DNA of 5,836 nt from Acidobacteriota bacterium (GTDB lineage: Bacteria; Acidobacteriota; Blastocatellia; Pyrinomonadales; Pyrinomonadaceae). Under the pieces are notes generated by a model. The model was not told the DNA's origin. It was given only the letters and a program-made list of their open reading frames with translations, and did not search any database. Position 1 is the stretch's first letter, and every line of letters starts with the position of its first letter. Positions 1 through 5,836 of this stretch are shown here, one piece after another. The position numbers were made by a program, and so were the translations under genes. The DNA is taken from positions 1 to 5,836 of the forward strand of contig JAFBAJ010000323.1 in the NCBI GenBank assembly GCA_019247865.1, read 5' to 3'.

Positions 1-1
1 C

Positions 2-2380
2 CTGCTGGTTGGCCTGTCGCCCGGCTCATCCTTCTTCAATGCGACCGGAGCCCGCGCCGCGAGCCGCCGGACGCAGTCGGCCAGGACCGACGGGAGCGCA
101 CGCACGGCTGCGCAGCCGCCGAGCGACAGAGGCTGGCCGCGCGATTACACGACGCCGAGCGAGGCCCAGGTCGTGCTCTACCAGCCGCAGGTTGCGAGCT
201 GGGAAAACCAGAAGCACATGGTCGCCTACGCCGCCGCTTCCTACCTGCCCAGGGGGATGCGCAAACAGGCGCTCGGGACGCTGAAGGTCGAGACGGACAC
301 GCAGGTCGCGCTCGACGAGCGTCTGGTCAAGTTCTCCGCGCTCAAGATTACGGAGACGAATTTCCCCACGCTTCAGAAAGAGCAGATTCAGGAATTGATC
401 GCAGAGATTGATAAAGCCATTCCTGATGAGGATCGCTTCATCGCGCTCGACCGCGTGCTGGCGCAGGTGGACAAGAGCCAGATCGTTCCGAAAAACGTCG
501 AGGGCATGAAAAGCGATCCGCCGAAAATATTTTACAGCCAGACGCCCGCGATCATGCTCGCTCTGGATGGCGACCCCATCTGGAGTCCCATCAAAGAGAA
601 CGATCTGAAGTTTGCCGTTAATACCAACTGGGATCTCTTTCAGCACACGGCGACCGGCGTGTACTACCTGCGCCATGACACAACGTGGCTCAGGGCTGCC
701 GATTTGAAAGGCCCGTGGTCGCCGGCCGGCAAATTGCCCGAGAGCTTTATGAAGCTGCCGGCGGACGACAACTGGAAGCTGGTCAGAGAAAATCTGCCGG
801 GCAAGCCGGCCGCGAGCGCGCCGACGGTATTCTTCACTACAACTCCCTCAGAGCTCATCCTGCTCGACGGCGCGCCACGTTACGTGGCCGTGCCCGGAAC
901 GGGGCTGCTCTGGGTGAGCAATACCGAGAGCGACCTCTTTCGCATGGGAAAGGATGGGCCGGTTTACTACTTAGTGGCGGGCAGGTGGTTCAAGACGACG
1001 AACCTCAAGGACTGGGAGTTCGCGACGCCCTCCCTGCCGGAGGCTTTCAAGCTCATTTCGCTTGAGCATCCACGCTCGCGCGTGCTGGCCTCCGTGCCCG
1101 GAACCCAACAGGCGGCGGAAGCAGTCCTGCTGGCGCGTGTGCCGCAGACCGCGCACGTCAACATACGTGAAACGAAAGCGCCCGCCGTGATCTATCAGGG
1201 CGATCCGCAGTATCAGGCCATCGAAGGCACGCAACTCGCACGTGCCGTCAATGTGGACAAGGACATCGTCAAGTCGGGCGACATGTACTTCATGTGCTAC
1301 GAGGGCGTCTGGTTCACTTCAAGCCAGTCGAACGGGCCGTGGACTGTCGCCACCTCCGTGCCCGCTGAGATATATCAGATTCCCCCCAGCTCTCCGGCGT
1401 ATAACGTCACCTACGTGACCGTCGAAGATGAAGACAGCAACGACGATTGGGTGGAGTTTGCCGCCTACGCAGGCTACACAGGCATGATGATCGGGTGGGG
1501 CTGCACCATGTGGGGCACGGGCTGGTACTACCCGCCCTACTACGGGTACGGCGGCTATTACCCCATCTACTATCCCCCGTTGCGAACCTACGGCTACGGC
1601 TCCTGGTACAACCCTTACACCGGGAGATACGGCACTGCCGGGAGGATCAACGGCCCGTACGGCGGCGTCGGCTTCGGCGCCAGATACAACCCGAGCACGG
1701 GCACGTACGCGCGCGGCGCTTACGCTTACGGCCCGTTCGGAGCGCGCGGCGCAGCCGAGGCTTATAACTCTCGGACCGGCACTTACGCTTCGACGCGGCA
1801 GGGCTCCGGCGTCTACGGGAGCTGGGGCTCGACCAACGTGCAGCGCGGCGACCAGTGGGCCAGCACCAAACGCTTCACCAACAGCAGTACCGGAAACACC
1901 ACGCGCGTGACTCGCGGCGAGAATGGCTCCATGGTTCGCCGGAAGGGCGAGAACGGCAGCGGCTTTGTCGGCAACCGCGGCGATAACGTCTATGCCGGAA
2001 GAGACGGCAACGTGTACCGGCGCGACCAGAACGGCAACTGGAACAAGTGGGATAACGGTAGCTGGAACCCGGCGCAGAAACCAGACCAGTCTGTGCGCGA
2101 CCGGATGATGAATGACAGCGCAAGGCAGAGGGAGAGAGACAACGCCAGAGGCGAGCGGTTCGGCCAGTCCGGGGGGCAGATGGATCGCTCGACGCTTAAC
2201 TCGCTGAATCGTGATCGAGCAGCCCGCAATGACGGGGCGCGCCGCGCCAGGGACTCCAGCTCCTATCGCAACCGGAGCGGAGGCAACGCCGGGAGCTATC
2301 GCTCAAGCGGCAACTTCAGCAGAGGCGGCGGCGGGTTCAGCAGAGGCGGCGGCTTCAGAGGAGGCGGACGCAGGCGTTAG
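2..2380 (+). CDS. Exported multi-repeat Gly/Tyr-rich protein, 5'-partial (carbohydrate-binding V/XII-like annotation, function unknown)
   Basis: The frame is open from the left edge to TAG at 2378-2380, giving at least 792 codons; the true start lies upstream. Residues are numbered from nt 2. A GTG at 173 is in frame but is an unlikely start, because family-like sequence (GWPRDYTTPSEAQVVLYQPQ) runs through it. Residues 1-20 are mildly hydrophobic and end in GARA, possibly the end of a signal peptide. Residues about 45-165 form a conserved N-terminal region with a YQPQVASWE motif. Three related modules follow at 174-253, 274-352 and 394-460. Residues about 485-535 are very rich in Tyr, Gly, Trp and Pro. 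Three 26-residue YNPxTGxY repeats occupy 536-613. The rest is Asn/Gly/Arg-rich, probably disordered, and ends in RGGG motifs. From memory, similar proteins are annotated 'carbohydrate-binding family V/XII' in Acidobacteriota and Proteobacteria; no sugar-binding activity can be shown here. The gene may be cotranscribed with the barrel gene downstream. Confidence 0.88.
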   Translation: MLVGLSPGSSFFNATGARAASRRTQSARTDGSARTAAQPPSDRGWPRDYTTPSEAQVVLYQPQVASWENQKHMVAYAAASYLPRGMRKQALGTLKVETDTQVALDERLVKFSALKITETNFPTLQKEQIQELIAEIDKAIPDEDRFIALDRVLAQVDKSQIVPKNVEGMKSDPPKIFYSQTPAIMLALDGDPIWSPIKENDLKFAVNTNWDLFQHTATGVYYLRHDTTWLRAADLKGPWSPAGKLPESFMKLPADDNWKLVRENLPGKPAASAPTVFFTTTPSELILLDGAPRYVAVPGTGLLWVSNTESDLFRMGKDGPVYYLVAGRWFKTTNLKDWEFATPSLPEAFKLISLEHPRSRVLASVPGTQQAAEAVLLARVPQTAHVNIRETKAPAVIYQGDPQYQAIEGTQLARAVNVDKDIVKSGDMYFMCYEGVWFTSSQSNGPWTVATSVPAEIYQIPPSSPAYNVTYVTVEDEDSNDDWVEFAAYAGYTGMMIGWGCTMWGTGWYYPPYYGYGGYYPIYYPPLRTYGYGSWYNPYTGRYGTAGRINGPYGGVGFGARYNPSTGTYARGAYAYGPFGARGAAEAYNSRTGTYASTRQGSGVYGSWGSTNVQRGDQWASTKRFTNSSTGNTTRVTRGENGSMVRRKGENGSGFVGNRGDNVYAGRDGNVYRRDQNGNWNKWDNGSWNPAQKPDQSVRDRMMNDSARQRERDNARGERFGQSGGQMDRSTLNSLNRDRAARNDGARRARDSSSYRNRSGGNAGSYRSSGNFSRGGGGFSRGGGFRGGGRRR
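521..1381 (+). repeat. Three tandem protein modules within the exported repeat protein
   Basis: Three related modules lie at 521-760 (80 residues), 821-1057 (79) and 1181-1381 (67). Shared positions are an opening P-x-hydrophobic-[FY], then TPxxxxLDGxP in copies 1 and 2, a DLF in copies 1 and 2 (D-hydrophobic in copy 3), a [VM]Y[YF] before a TW/RW/VW, a closing [GD]W, and a final [LV]P followed by aromatic and hydrophobic residues. Copy 3 is shorter and keeps the YQGDPQYQAIEGT start and the GPW element. The copies are divergent at DNA level, so the duplication is old. Each looks like a small beta-rich domain; that structure is inferred, not shown. Confidence 0.75.
1607..1840 (+). repeat. Three 78-bp in-frame repeats encoding YNPxTGxY...GPYG units
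   Basis: Units begin at 1607, 1685 and 1763, exactly 78 nt (26 codons) apart. They start YNPYTGRY, YNPSTGTY and YNSRTGTY. Positions 16-19 of each unit read GPYG, GPFG and GVYG, which confirms the register. The remaining positions are small or Gly/Ala/Arg residues. The pattern of aromatic and glycine residues at fixed spacing suggests an extended repetitive surface segment. The third unit is the most degenerate, and beyond 1840 the periodicity is lost. Confidence 0.85.
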
Positions 2381-2588
2381 CCACAGCCTGACGGATTGGA
2401 TGTGATGCTCTTTTCTGAGGCCGATCCGAGTGGCGCGAGAGCGGCTTCAGAGGGCGCGCGAGCCCGCAGACGTCGGTGAAGGGGCAAGATGAGCAGAACA
2501 TCATTGGCGTCTGCGGCTCGCGCTTGAGAAGGATGGTTGAAACGGTCGTGTACGTTCGGTGCTCGGAGATAAAGGAAAGAGGCAGACG
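2381..2588 (+). other. Intergenic spacer, no clear signals apart from a ribosome binding site
   Basis: This 208-bp stretch separates the exported repeat protein from the barrel gene. I see no hairpin followed by a T-run, no convincing -35/-10 pair and no GG-N10-GC sigma54 element. A small frame starting with GTG at 2476 overlaps the barrel gene out of frame, has no recognisable content, and is not called. The absence of a terminator leaves cotranscription of the two flanking genes possible. Confidence 0.55.
2573..2582 (+). promoter_or_regulatory. Ribosome binding site deciding the barrel gene start
   Basis: The purine run AGGAAAGAGG ends 6 nt before the ATG at 2589, an ideal Shine-Dalgarno position. 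The alternative GTG at 2559, 10 codons upstream in the same frame, has no comparable purine run in front of it. This supports the ATG at 2589 as the start. Confidence 0.75.
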
Positions 2589-3839
2589 ATGGCTTTCGGC
2601 AGAAGCAATAGAGAACTATCCCGCGCTGGAAATCTTTACGCGCCTCAGGCCGCCGTCCGTCGTGCGCTGGCCGCGTCTCTTTTGATCGCCATCTCCGTCA
2701 TGACACATAGCTCCGCCGCTTTCAGTCAGGGCCTTCCTGACGCTAAACAGCAGGAGCAGGACTCCTCCGCCCAGCCGGAAGCTAAGCCGGACGAACAGAA
2801 GGAGGAGAAGGCGGAGAAGCAGGAGAAGCAGGAGAAGCGCGGTTCATTCATCATCGCGCCGATTCCTATTTCGAGCCCGGCGTTCGGCTCCGGTCTATTC
2901 CTCATTGCCGGTTATGTTTTCAAGTTTAATCAGGAGGATGCCGTCTCGCCTCCCTCATGGGTCGGAGCCGCAGGCGCATTCACCAACAACGGCACGCGCG
3001 CACTCGCTCTGGGCACACGCCTCTATCTGAAGGAGAACAAGTATCAGACGACCATCGCGTTGATGAAGGGGCGCGCGAACCTTGATTTCTCCGGCATCGG
3101 TCGCATCCCCGGCCGAGAGGCGGTCGTCGTCCCCCTCAGCCTGAGCGGCGAGATTTTCTTCGGCGAGCTGATGCGCAACATCGGTCGTCACACCTTTATC
3201 GGCCCGCGCTATCAATTCCGGCGACTGGCGGCGAGCATTAACAACGAGCCGAGGCCCGGCGGTTTTCAAGTGCCCGAGATTGATCTGAAATCCAACTCGG
3301 CGGCGCTGGGGCTGCATCTCCAGCGCGACACTCGCAACAGCACCTTCTACCCGACCCGTGGGACGCTACTGGACTTCACGGCGGACTTCTTCGATCAGAG
3401 TGTCGGAAGCCGGCGCGAATATCAGAGCTACAAGCTCGCGTATAACGGATTTCGTGAAGTGGCGAAACGACAGGTCTTCGCTTATCGCGCGATGGGTTGC
3501 TCGGCCAACGGCAGCGTTCCTTTCTATGACCTCTGCCTGTATGGCTTCAATAGCGACGTGCGCGGTTACACGACGGGCGAGTTCCAGAACCGCCGGATGT
3601 TTGCAGCGCAGGCGGAGTATCGGATCGACTGGCGGAAACGTCTGGGCTTCGTCGGGTTCGCAGGGGTCGGCGGGGTGGCTCGAAACTGGAGCGATTTTCG
3701 CATGGACGGTCTGCTGCCGGGTGGCGGGGCCGGTCTCAGGTTCAAGCTCGATAAGAAGAACCATATCAACTATCGGGTGGACATTGCTTTTGGCAGGGAA
3801 GGGCGGACGCTTTCGATAGGAGTGGGAGAGGCCTTCTAG
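2589..3839 (+). CDS. BamA/TamA (Omp85, surface antigen D15) family outer-membrane beta-barrel protein without POTRA domains
   Basis: The product has 416 residues, starting at the ATG with a good ribosome binding site. Residues 1-47 look like a signal peptide with a long n-region: VRR, then the hydrophobic core ALAASLLIAISVM, then SSAAFSQ. Residues 48-85 form a Lys/Glu/Gln-rich linker. From about 86 to the end the pattern is alternating beta-strands. Family hallmarks are LGLHLQRDTRNSTFYPTRGT (240-259) and the VRGY motif (324-327), equivalent to the conserved (V/I)RG(F/Y) of Omp85 loop 6, inside a PFYDL...GF...VRGY context. The protein ends in Phe, typical of barrel proteins recognised by the BAM machine. 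About 330 barrel residues could suit a 16-strand barrel, and there is no space for POTRA repeats, so a direct role as an assembly core like BamA is unlikely. Cys304 and Cys316 could form a disulfide near the loop. Substrate and role are unknown. An intrinsic terminator follows 27 nt after the stop. Confidence 0.9.
   Translation: MAFGRSNRELSRAGNLYAPQAAVRRALAASLLIAISVMTHSSAAFSQGLPDAKQQEQDSSAQPEAKPDEQKEEKAEKQEKQEKRGSFIIAPIPISSPAFGSGLFLIAGYVFKFNQEDAVSPPSWVGAAGAFTNNGTRALALGTRLYLKENKYQTTIALMKGRANLDFSGIGRIPGREAVVVPLSLSGEIFFGELMRNIGRHTFIGPRYQFRRLAASINNEPRPGGFQVPEIDLKSNSAALGLHLQRDTRNSTFYPTRGTLLDFTADFFDQSVGSRREYQSYKLAYNGFREVAKRQVFAYRAMGCSANGSVPFYDLCLYGFNSDVRGYTTGEFQNRRMFAAQAEYRIDWRKRLGFVGFAGVGGVARNWSDFRMDGLLPGGGAGLRFKLDKKNHINYRVDIAFGREGRTLSIGVGEAF
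2805..2840 (+). repeat. Four 9-bp repeats (GAGAAGNNN) in the barrel protein's charged linker
   Basis: Four consecutive nine-base units, each GAG AAG plus one variable codon (GCG, CAG, CAG, CGC), encode EKA-EKQ-EKQ-EKR at residues 73-84. The run sits between the signal peptide and the barrel, so gain or loss of a unit would keep the frame and only change linker length. It may form a short helix or coiled coil in the periplasm. Confidence 0.8.
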
Positions 3840-3844
3840 AAGGC
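3831..3844. repeat. 14-bp perfect palindrome across the barrel gene's stop codon
   Basis: GCCTTCTAGAAGGC is its own reverse complement. It contains the last two sense codons and the TAG stop of the barrel gene. A hairpin would need a tight loop, so it is more plausible as a protein site or as chance; no function is assigned. Confidence 0.5.
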
Positions 3845-3866
3845 GCGCGACCGAACTCTGCTCTCA

Positions 3867-3903
3867 GGGGGCGCGTAGCGTATCATGCGCCCCCGTTTTT
3901 TTT
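3867..3903 (+). terminator. Rho-independent terminator of the barrel gene
   Basis: GGGGGCGC (3867-3874) pairs perfectly with GCGCCCCC (3887-3894), with a 12-nt loop. One G then eight T residues (3896-3903) follow. It lies 27 nt after the stop codon of the barrel gene. The 8-bp GC-only stem with a long T-run is a textbook intrinsic terminator and should isolate the downstream regulator gene from read-through. Confidence 0.92.
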
Positions 3904-3904
3904 C

Positions 3905-3943
3905 AGCGCCGGAAGTGAGGCACAGCTTCACGGCCCCGGCGCT
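3905..3943. repeat. Second GC-rich hairpin after the terminator
   Basis: The outer stem AGCGCCGG (3905-3912) pairs with CCGGCGCT (3936-3943). Inside it, 3915-3920 (GTGAGG) pairs with 3926-3931 (CTTCAC) with one G-T wobble and a five-base loop. An internal loop separates the stems. No T-run follows on either strand, so it is not a canonical terminator. It could be a transcript-end stabilising structure, a backup pause site or a dispersed palindromic repeat. Confidence 0.6.
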
Positions 3944-3950
3944 CTCCAAA

Positions 3951-3998
3951 AAATTGTATTGTGCAATTTCGTGGCAAGCGTTAATTTAAGCTTAATAA
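3951..3998. promoter_or_regulatory. AT-rich stretch with two small inverted repeats
   Basis: An AT-rich block in otherwise GC-rich DNA lies upstream of the regulator gene. It contains AAATTG (3951-3956) and CAATTT (3964-3969) separated by 7 nt, and the 10-bp palindrome TTAAGCTTAA (3986-3995). The position just before a candidate promoter suits an operator or UP-like element, but short AT palindromes also arise by chance. Confidence 0.3.
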
Positions 3999-4007
3999 AC
4001 CGGCCTG

Positions 4008-4035
4008 TTGACACCTTACTCTGCTCCCCGATAGG
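4008..4035 (+). promoter_or_regulatory. Candidate sigma70-type promoter for the PAS-sigma54 activator gene
   Basis: A perfect TTGACA -35 hexamer lies at 4008-4013. After a 16-nt spacer, GATAGG (4030-4035) matches TATAAT at three positions, so the -10 is weak. The site is 3' of the terminator and about 60 nt before the ATG at 4098, a sensible leader length. No sigma54 -24/-12 element was found here, which argues against direct self-activation from this spacer. Confidence 0.4.
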
Positions 4036-4097
4036 TGAGACTTGCCACTCTGTGATGTCGAGGGAGCCGTTGCGTTCTCAGGCCATAGAGTGGAGCG

Positions 4098-5836
4098 ATG
4101 AGACCTCGTACCTGCTCATTTAAAGCCCGTAAACTTCGCGCTTCTAACGCAGCGCTTCTCTCTGTGTGCTGTTTTTCGCCGCTGGTCCCTGCGGCGGGTG
4201 TGACGCTCGACGCGGGGATGTTGAGCGGCATAGTGCTCGCCGCGCTCATCATCGAAGCGCTGCTCGTGGTCTGGTTGTGGGTGGCATACCGGCGGCGCAG
4301 AGGAGCCGAGCACGACCGCGAGCGCTTCGCCGGTCTGGTAGAGATCGAGCACCGGCACTTGACCGACATCATCAACATCGTTCCCGGCATCACGTGGGAA
4401 ACCCTGATCGATCCCGACACTGGCTCATCAAAAACAACTTTCATCAGTGACTATGTCGAGAAGATGCTCGGCTACACGTCGGAGGAGTGGTTATCTTCTC
4501 CGCCCGGGCTCGGATATCGACTCATGCCCGAAGAAGATCGTGACCGCGCGCGGCACGACAGCGAAACGGTCATCAGGAACGGTGAGGTGGCGACCACACA
4601 ACACCGGTGGCAGGCGAAAGACGGTCGCCTGCTGTGGATCGAAAGCTATCTGAGTCCGATCATGGATGCGACGGGAAAGATCGTCGGACTGCGCGGCGTG
4701 TCCTTTGACATTACAGATAAGAAGCTGGCCGCCGACGCGCAGAGACAGAGCGAGGAGAGAAATCGCGCCATCCTGCAGGCCGTCCCGGACCTGATGTTCC
4801 TACAGACACGCGACGGCACCTATCTGGACTATCAGGCGGCAGACCTCAAAGACCTGTTCCTTCCGCCCGTGGAATTTCTGGGAAGGAACATGCGCGACGT
4901 GCTGCCGCCGGAACTGGCGGAGAGATTCGCCAACGGCTTTGAAAGGGCTGCGCAGACGGGCCGCACACAGGTCGTTGAATACCAGCTCATGCTGCTGGAA
5001 CGGGAGAGATGGTTTGAAGCGCGGATCGTGCGCAGCGGTGACAACATCCTGAGCGTCATCCGTGATGTCACCGAACGCAAGCAGGCGGAGGATATCCTGC
5101 AACAGATGCTGGAGGAGGTGAATCGCCTCAAGAACCAGCTCCAGGCGGAGAACATTTACCTGCGGGAAGAGATCAAGCTGGAGCACAATTTCAGCGAGAT
5201 CGTCGGCCACGGCGACGCCATCAAGTACGTCTTGCACAAAATCGAGCAGGTCGCTCCCACGAACTCGACGGTGCTCATCATGGGCGAGACCGGAACCGGC
5301 AAAGAGTTGGTGGCCCGCGCCATACACAGCCAAAGCCTCCTGCGTGAGCGCCCGCTCGTCAAGGTGAACTGCGCGGCGCTCTCCGCCACGCTCATCGAAA
5401 GCGAGCTGTTCGGGCACGAGAAGGGAGCCTTTACCGGAGCCGCCGTGCGTAAGATCGGGCGCTTTGAGCTGGCCGATAAGGCGACCATTTTCCTTGACGA
5501 GATCGGAGAGCTTCCGCTGGCCCTGCAGGGCAAGCTGCTCAGAGTGATACAGGAAGGAGAGTTCGAGCGCCTCGGAAGCACCCGCACCATCAAAGCGGAC
5601 GTCCGCATCATCGCGGCGACCAATCGGAATCTCTGGGGAGAAGTTCAAAAAGGGCTCTTTCGCGAAGACCTCTGGTATCGCCTCAATGTGTTTCCCATCA
5701 CGATGCCGCCCCTGCGCCAGCGCGTCGAAGATGTTCCGCTGCTGGTCGAACATTTCGTCCATCAATTCTCCAAAAAGATGGGTAAAAAAATCAGCTCAGT
5801 GTCACCGGCCACGCTGAGCGCTCTCTGCCAGTACTC
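4098..5836 (+). CDS. Membrane-anchored PAS-PAS sigma54-dependent transcriptional activator (NtrC-type AAA+), 3'-partial
   Basis: The frame runs from ATG 4098, the first start after an in-frame TAG at 4086, and stays open to the window end (579 codons). A GGAG lies only 2 nt before the ATG, so the ribosome site is weak; ATG 4218 (Met41) is an alternative. Residues 17-35 are hydrophobic, and 42-64 form a clear membrane helix followed by YRRRR, placing the rest in the cytoplasm. PAS 1 spans about 88-208 ([17 protein letters not shown], then a PAC-like end with [10 protein letters not shown]). PAS 2 spans about 219-331 and ends [12 protein letters not shown]. Residues 333-363 look like a coiled coil. 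The AAA+ domain starts near 366: Walker A GETGTGKE (396-403), the sigma54-contact loop GAFTGA (443-448), Walker B IFLDEI (464-469), sensor I IIAATN (504-509), and the arginine-finger region FREDLWYRL (521-529). Known members hydrolyse ATP to open sigma54 promoters. The usual C-terminal helix-turn-helix would lie beyond the edge. There is no receiver domain in the visible part, so the signal is probably sensed by the PAS or membrane part. The ligand is unknown. Confidence 0.92.
   Translation, partial: MRPRTCSFKARKLRASNAALLSVCCFSPLVPAAGVTLDAGMLSGIVLAALIIEALLVVWLWVAYRRRRGAEHDRERFAGLVEIEHRHLTDIINIVPGITWETLIDPDTGSSKTTFISDYVEKMLGYTSEEWLSSPPGLGYRLMPEEDRDRARHDSETVIRNGEVATTQHRWQAKDGRLLWIESYLSPIMDATGKIVGLRGVSFDITDKKLAADAQRQSEERNRAILQAVPDLMFLQTRDGTYLDYQAADLKDLFLPPVEFLGRNMRDVLPPELAERFANGFERAAQTGRTQVVEYQLMLLERERWFEARIVRSGDNILSVIRDVTERKQAEDILQQMLEEVNRLKNQLQAENIYLREEIKLEHNFSEIVGHGDAIKYVLHKIEQVAPTNSTVLIMGETGTGKELVARAIHSQSLLRERPLVKVNCAALSATLIESELFGHEKGAFTGAAVRKIGRFELADKATIFLDEIGELPLALQGKLLRVIQEGEFERLGSTRTIKADVRIIAATNRNLWGEVQKGLFREDLWYRLNVFPITMPPLRQRVEDVPLLVEHFVHQFSKKMGKKISSVSPATLSALCQY

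Noticed and set aside
173..175. GTG at 173 as the start of the repeat-protein gene.
   Set aside because: The same frame is open to the left edge and the residues before the GTG look like genuine family sequence, so the gene is truncated by the window instead.
26..676. A 216-codon minus-strand open frame over the start of the repeat-protein gene.
   Set aside because: The + strand frame continues without stops through the whole region and carries family-like sequence. The minus-strand product is Arg/Leu-rich and unrecognisable.
2559..2561. GTG at 2559 as the start of the barrel gene.
   Set aside because: The ATG at 2589 has a well-placed AGGAAAGAGG, while the GTG has no such purine run.
2476..2685. 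A 69-codon + strand frame with a GTG start in the spacer before the barrel gene.
   Set aside because: It overlaps the barrel gene's signal-peptide region out of frame and has no recognisable content.
3970..3990. TGGCA followed by TTAATTT as a possible sigma54 promoter.
   Set aside because: The required GC about ten bases after the GG is missing; the position holds TT.
4016..4444. A 142-codon minus-strand frame at the start of the activator gene.
   Set aside because: It overlaps the activator's membrane segment and first PAS domain, and its Arg/Ser-rich product looks like a non-coding mirror translation.
4800..5765. A 321-codon open frame on the minus strand opposite the activator gene.
   Set aside because: It lies antisense to PAS 2 and the AAA+ domain, whose motifs (Walker A, GAFTGA, Walker B) are intact on the + strand. 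The minus-strand translation has no recognisable domain and is a mirror effect of GC-rich codon usage.

Overview
This is a GC-rich bacterial window (roughly 60% G+C by eye) with three genes, all on the + strand. The first is cut by the left edge and the third by the right edge. Gene families, composition and the mix of a secreted Gly/Tyr-rich repeat protein, a short Omp85-type barrel and a PAS-PAS-sigma54 activator suggest a Gram-negative soil-type bacterium. Acidobacteriota is my best guess. That assignment comes from remembered family distribution, not from a marker gene.

Layout: (1) 2-2380 is the C-terminal part, at least 792 codons, of a probable exported protein. It has a conserved N-terminal region, three copies of a 67-80 residue module, a Tyr/Gly/Pro-rich segment, three 26-residue repeats in exact register, and an Arg/Gly-rich tail. 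(2) 2381-2588 is a spacer with no visible terminator. (3) 2589-3839 is a complete 416-residue outer-membrane beta-barrel of the BamA/TamA (Omp85, surface antigen D15) superfamily. It has a signal peptide and a charged linker but no room for POTRA domains. (4) 3840-4097 is a regulatory spacer holding a strong intrinsic terminator, a second GC-rich hairpin, an AT-rich stretch with small palindromes, and a TTGACA-type promoter candidate. (5) 4098 to the window end is a membrane-anchored sigma54-dependent transcriptional activator: N-terminal membrane segments, two PAS domains, a coiled coil and an NtrC-type AAA+ domain. Its DNA-binding end lies outside the window.

How they may work together: genes 1 and 2 could form one transcript, since no terminator is seen between them and a strong one follows gene 2. 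Both products belong to the cell envelope or exterior, but a shared function is only an inference. Gene 3 starts after the terminator, probably from its own promoter, and is likely a separate unit. No sigma54-type (GG-N10-GC) promoter was found in the two spacers, so its targets are not evident here.

I found no RNA gene, CRISPR array, insertion sequence or clearly new multi-gene system. The most noteworthy points are the repeat architecture of gene 1, the predicted membrane anchoring of the sigma54 activator, and the POTRA-less Omp85 barrel.
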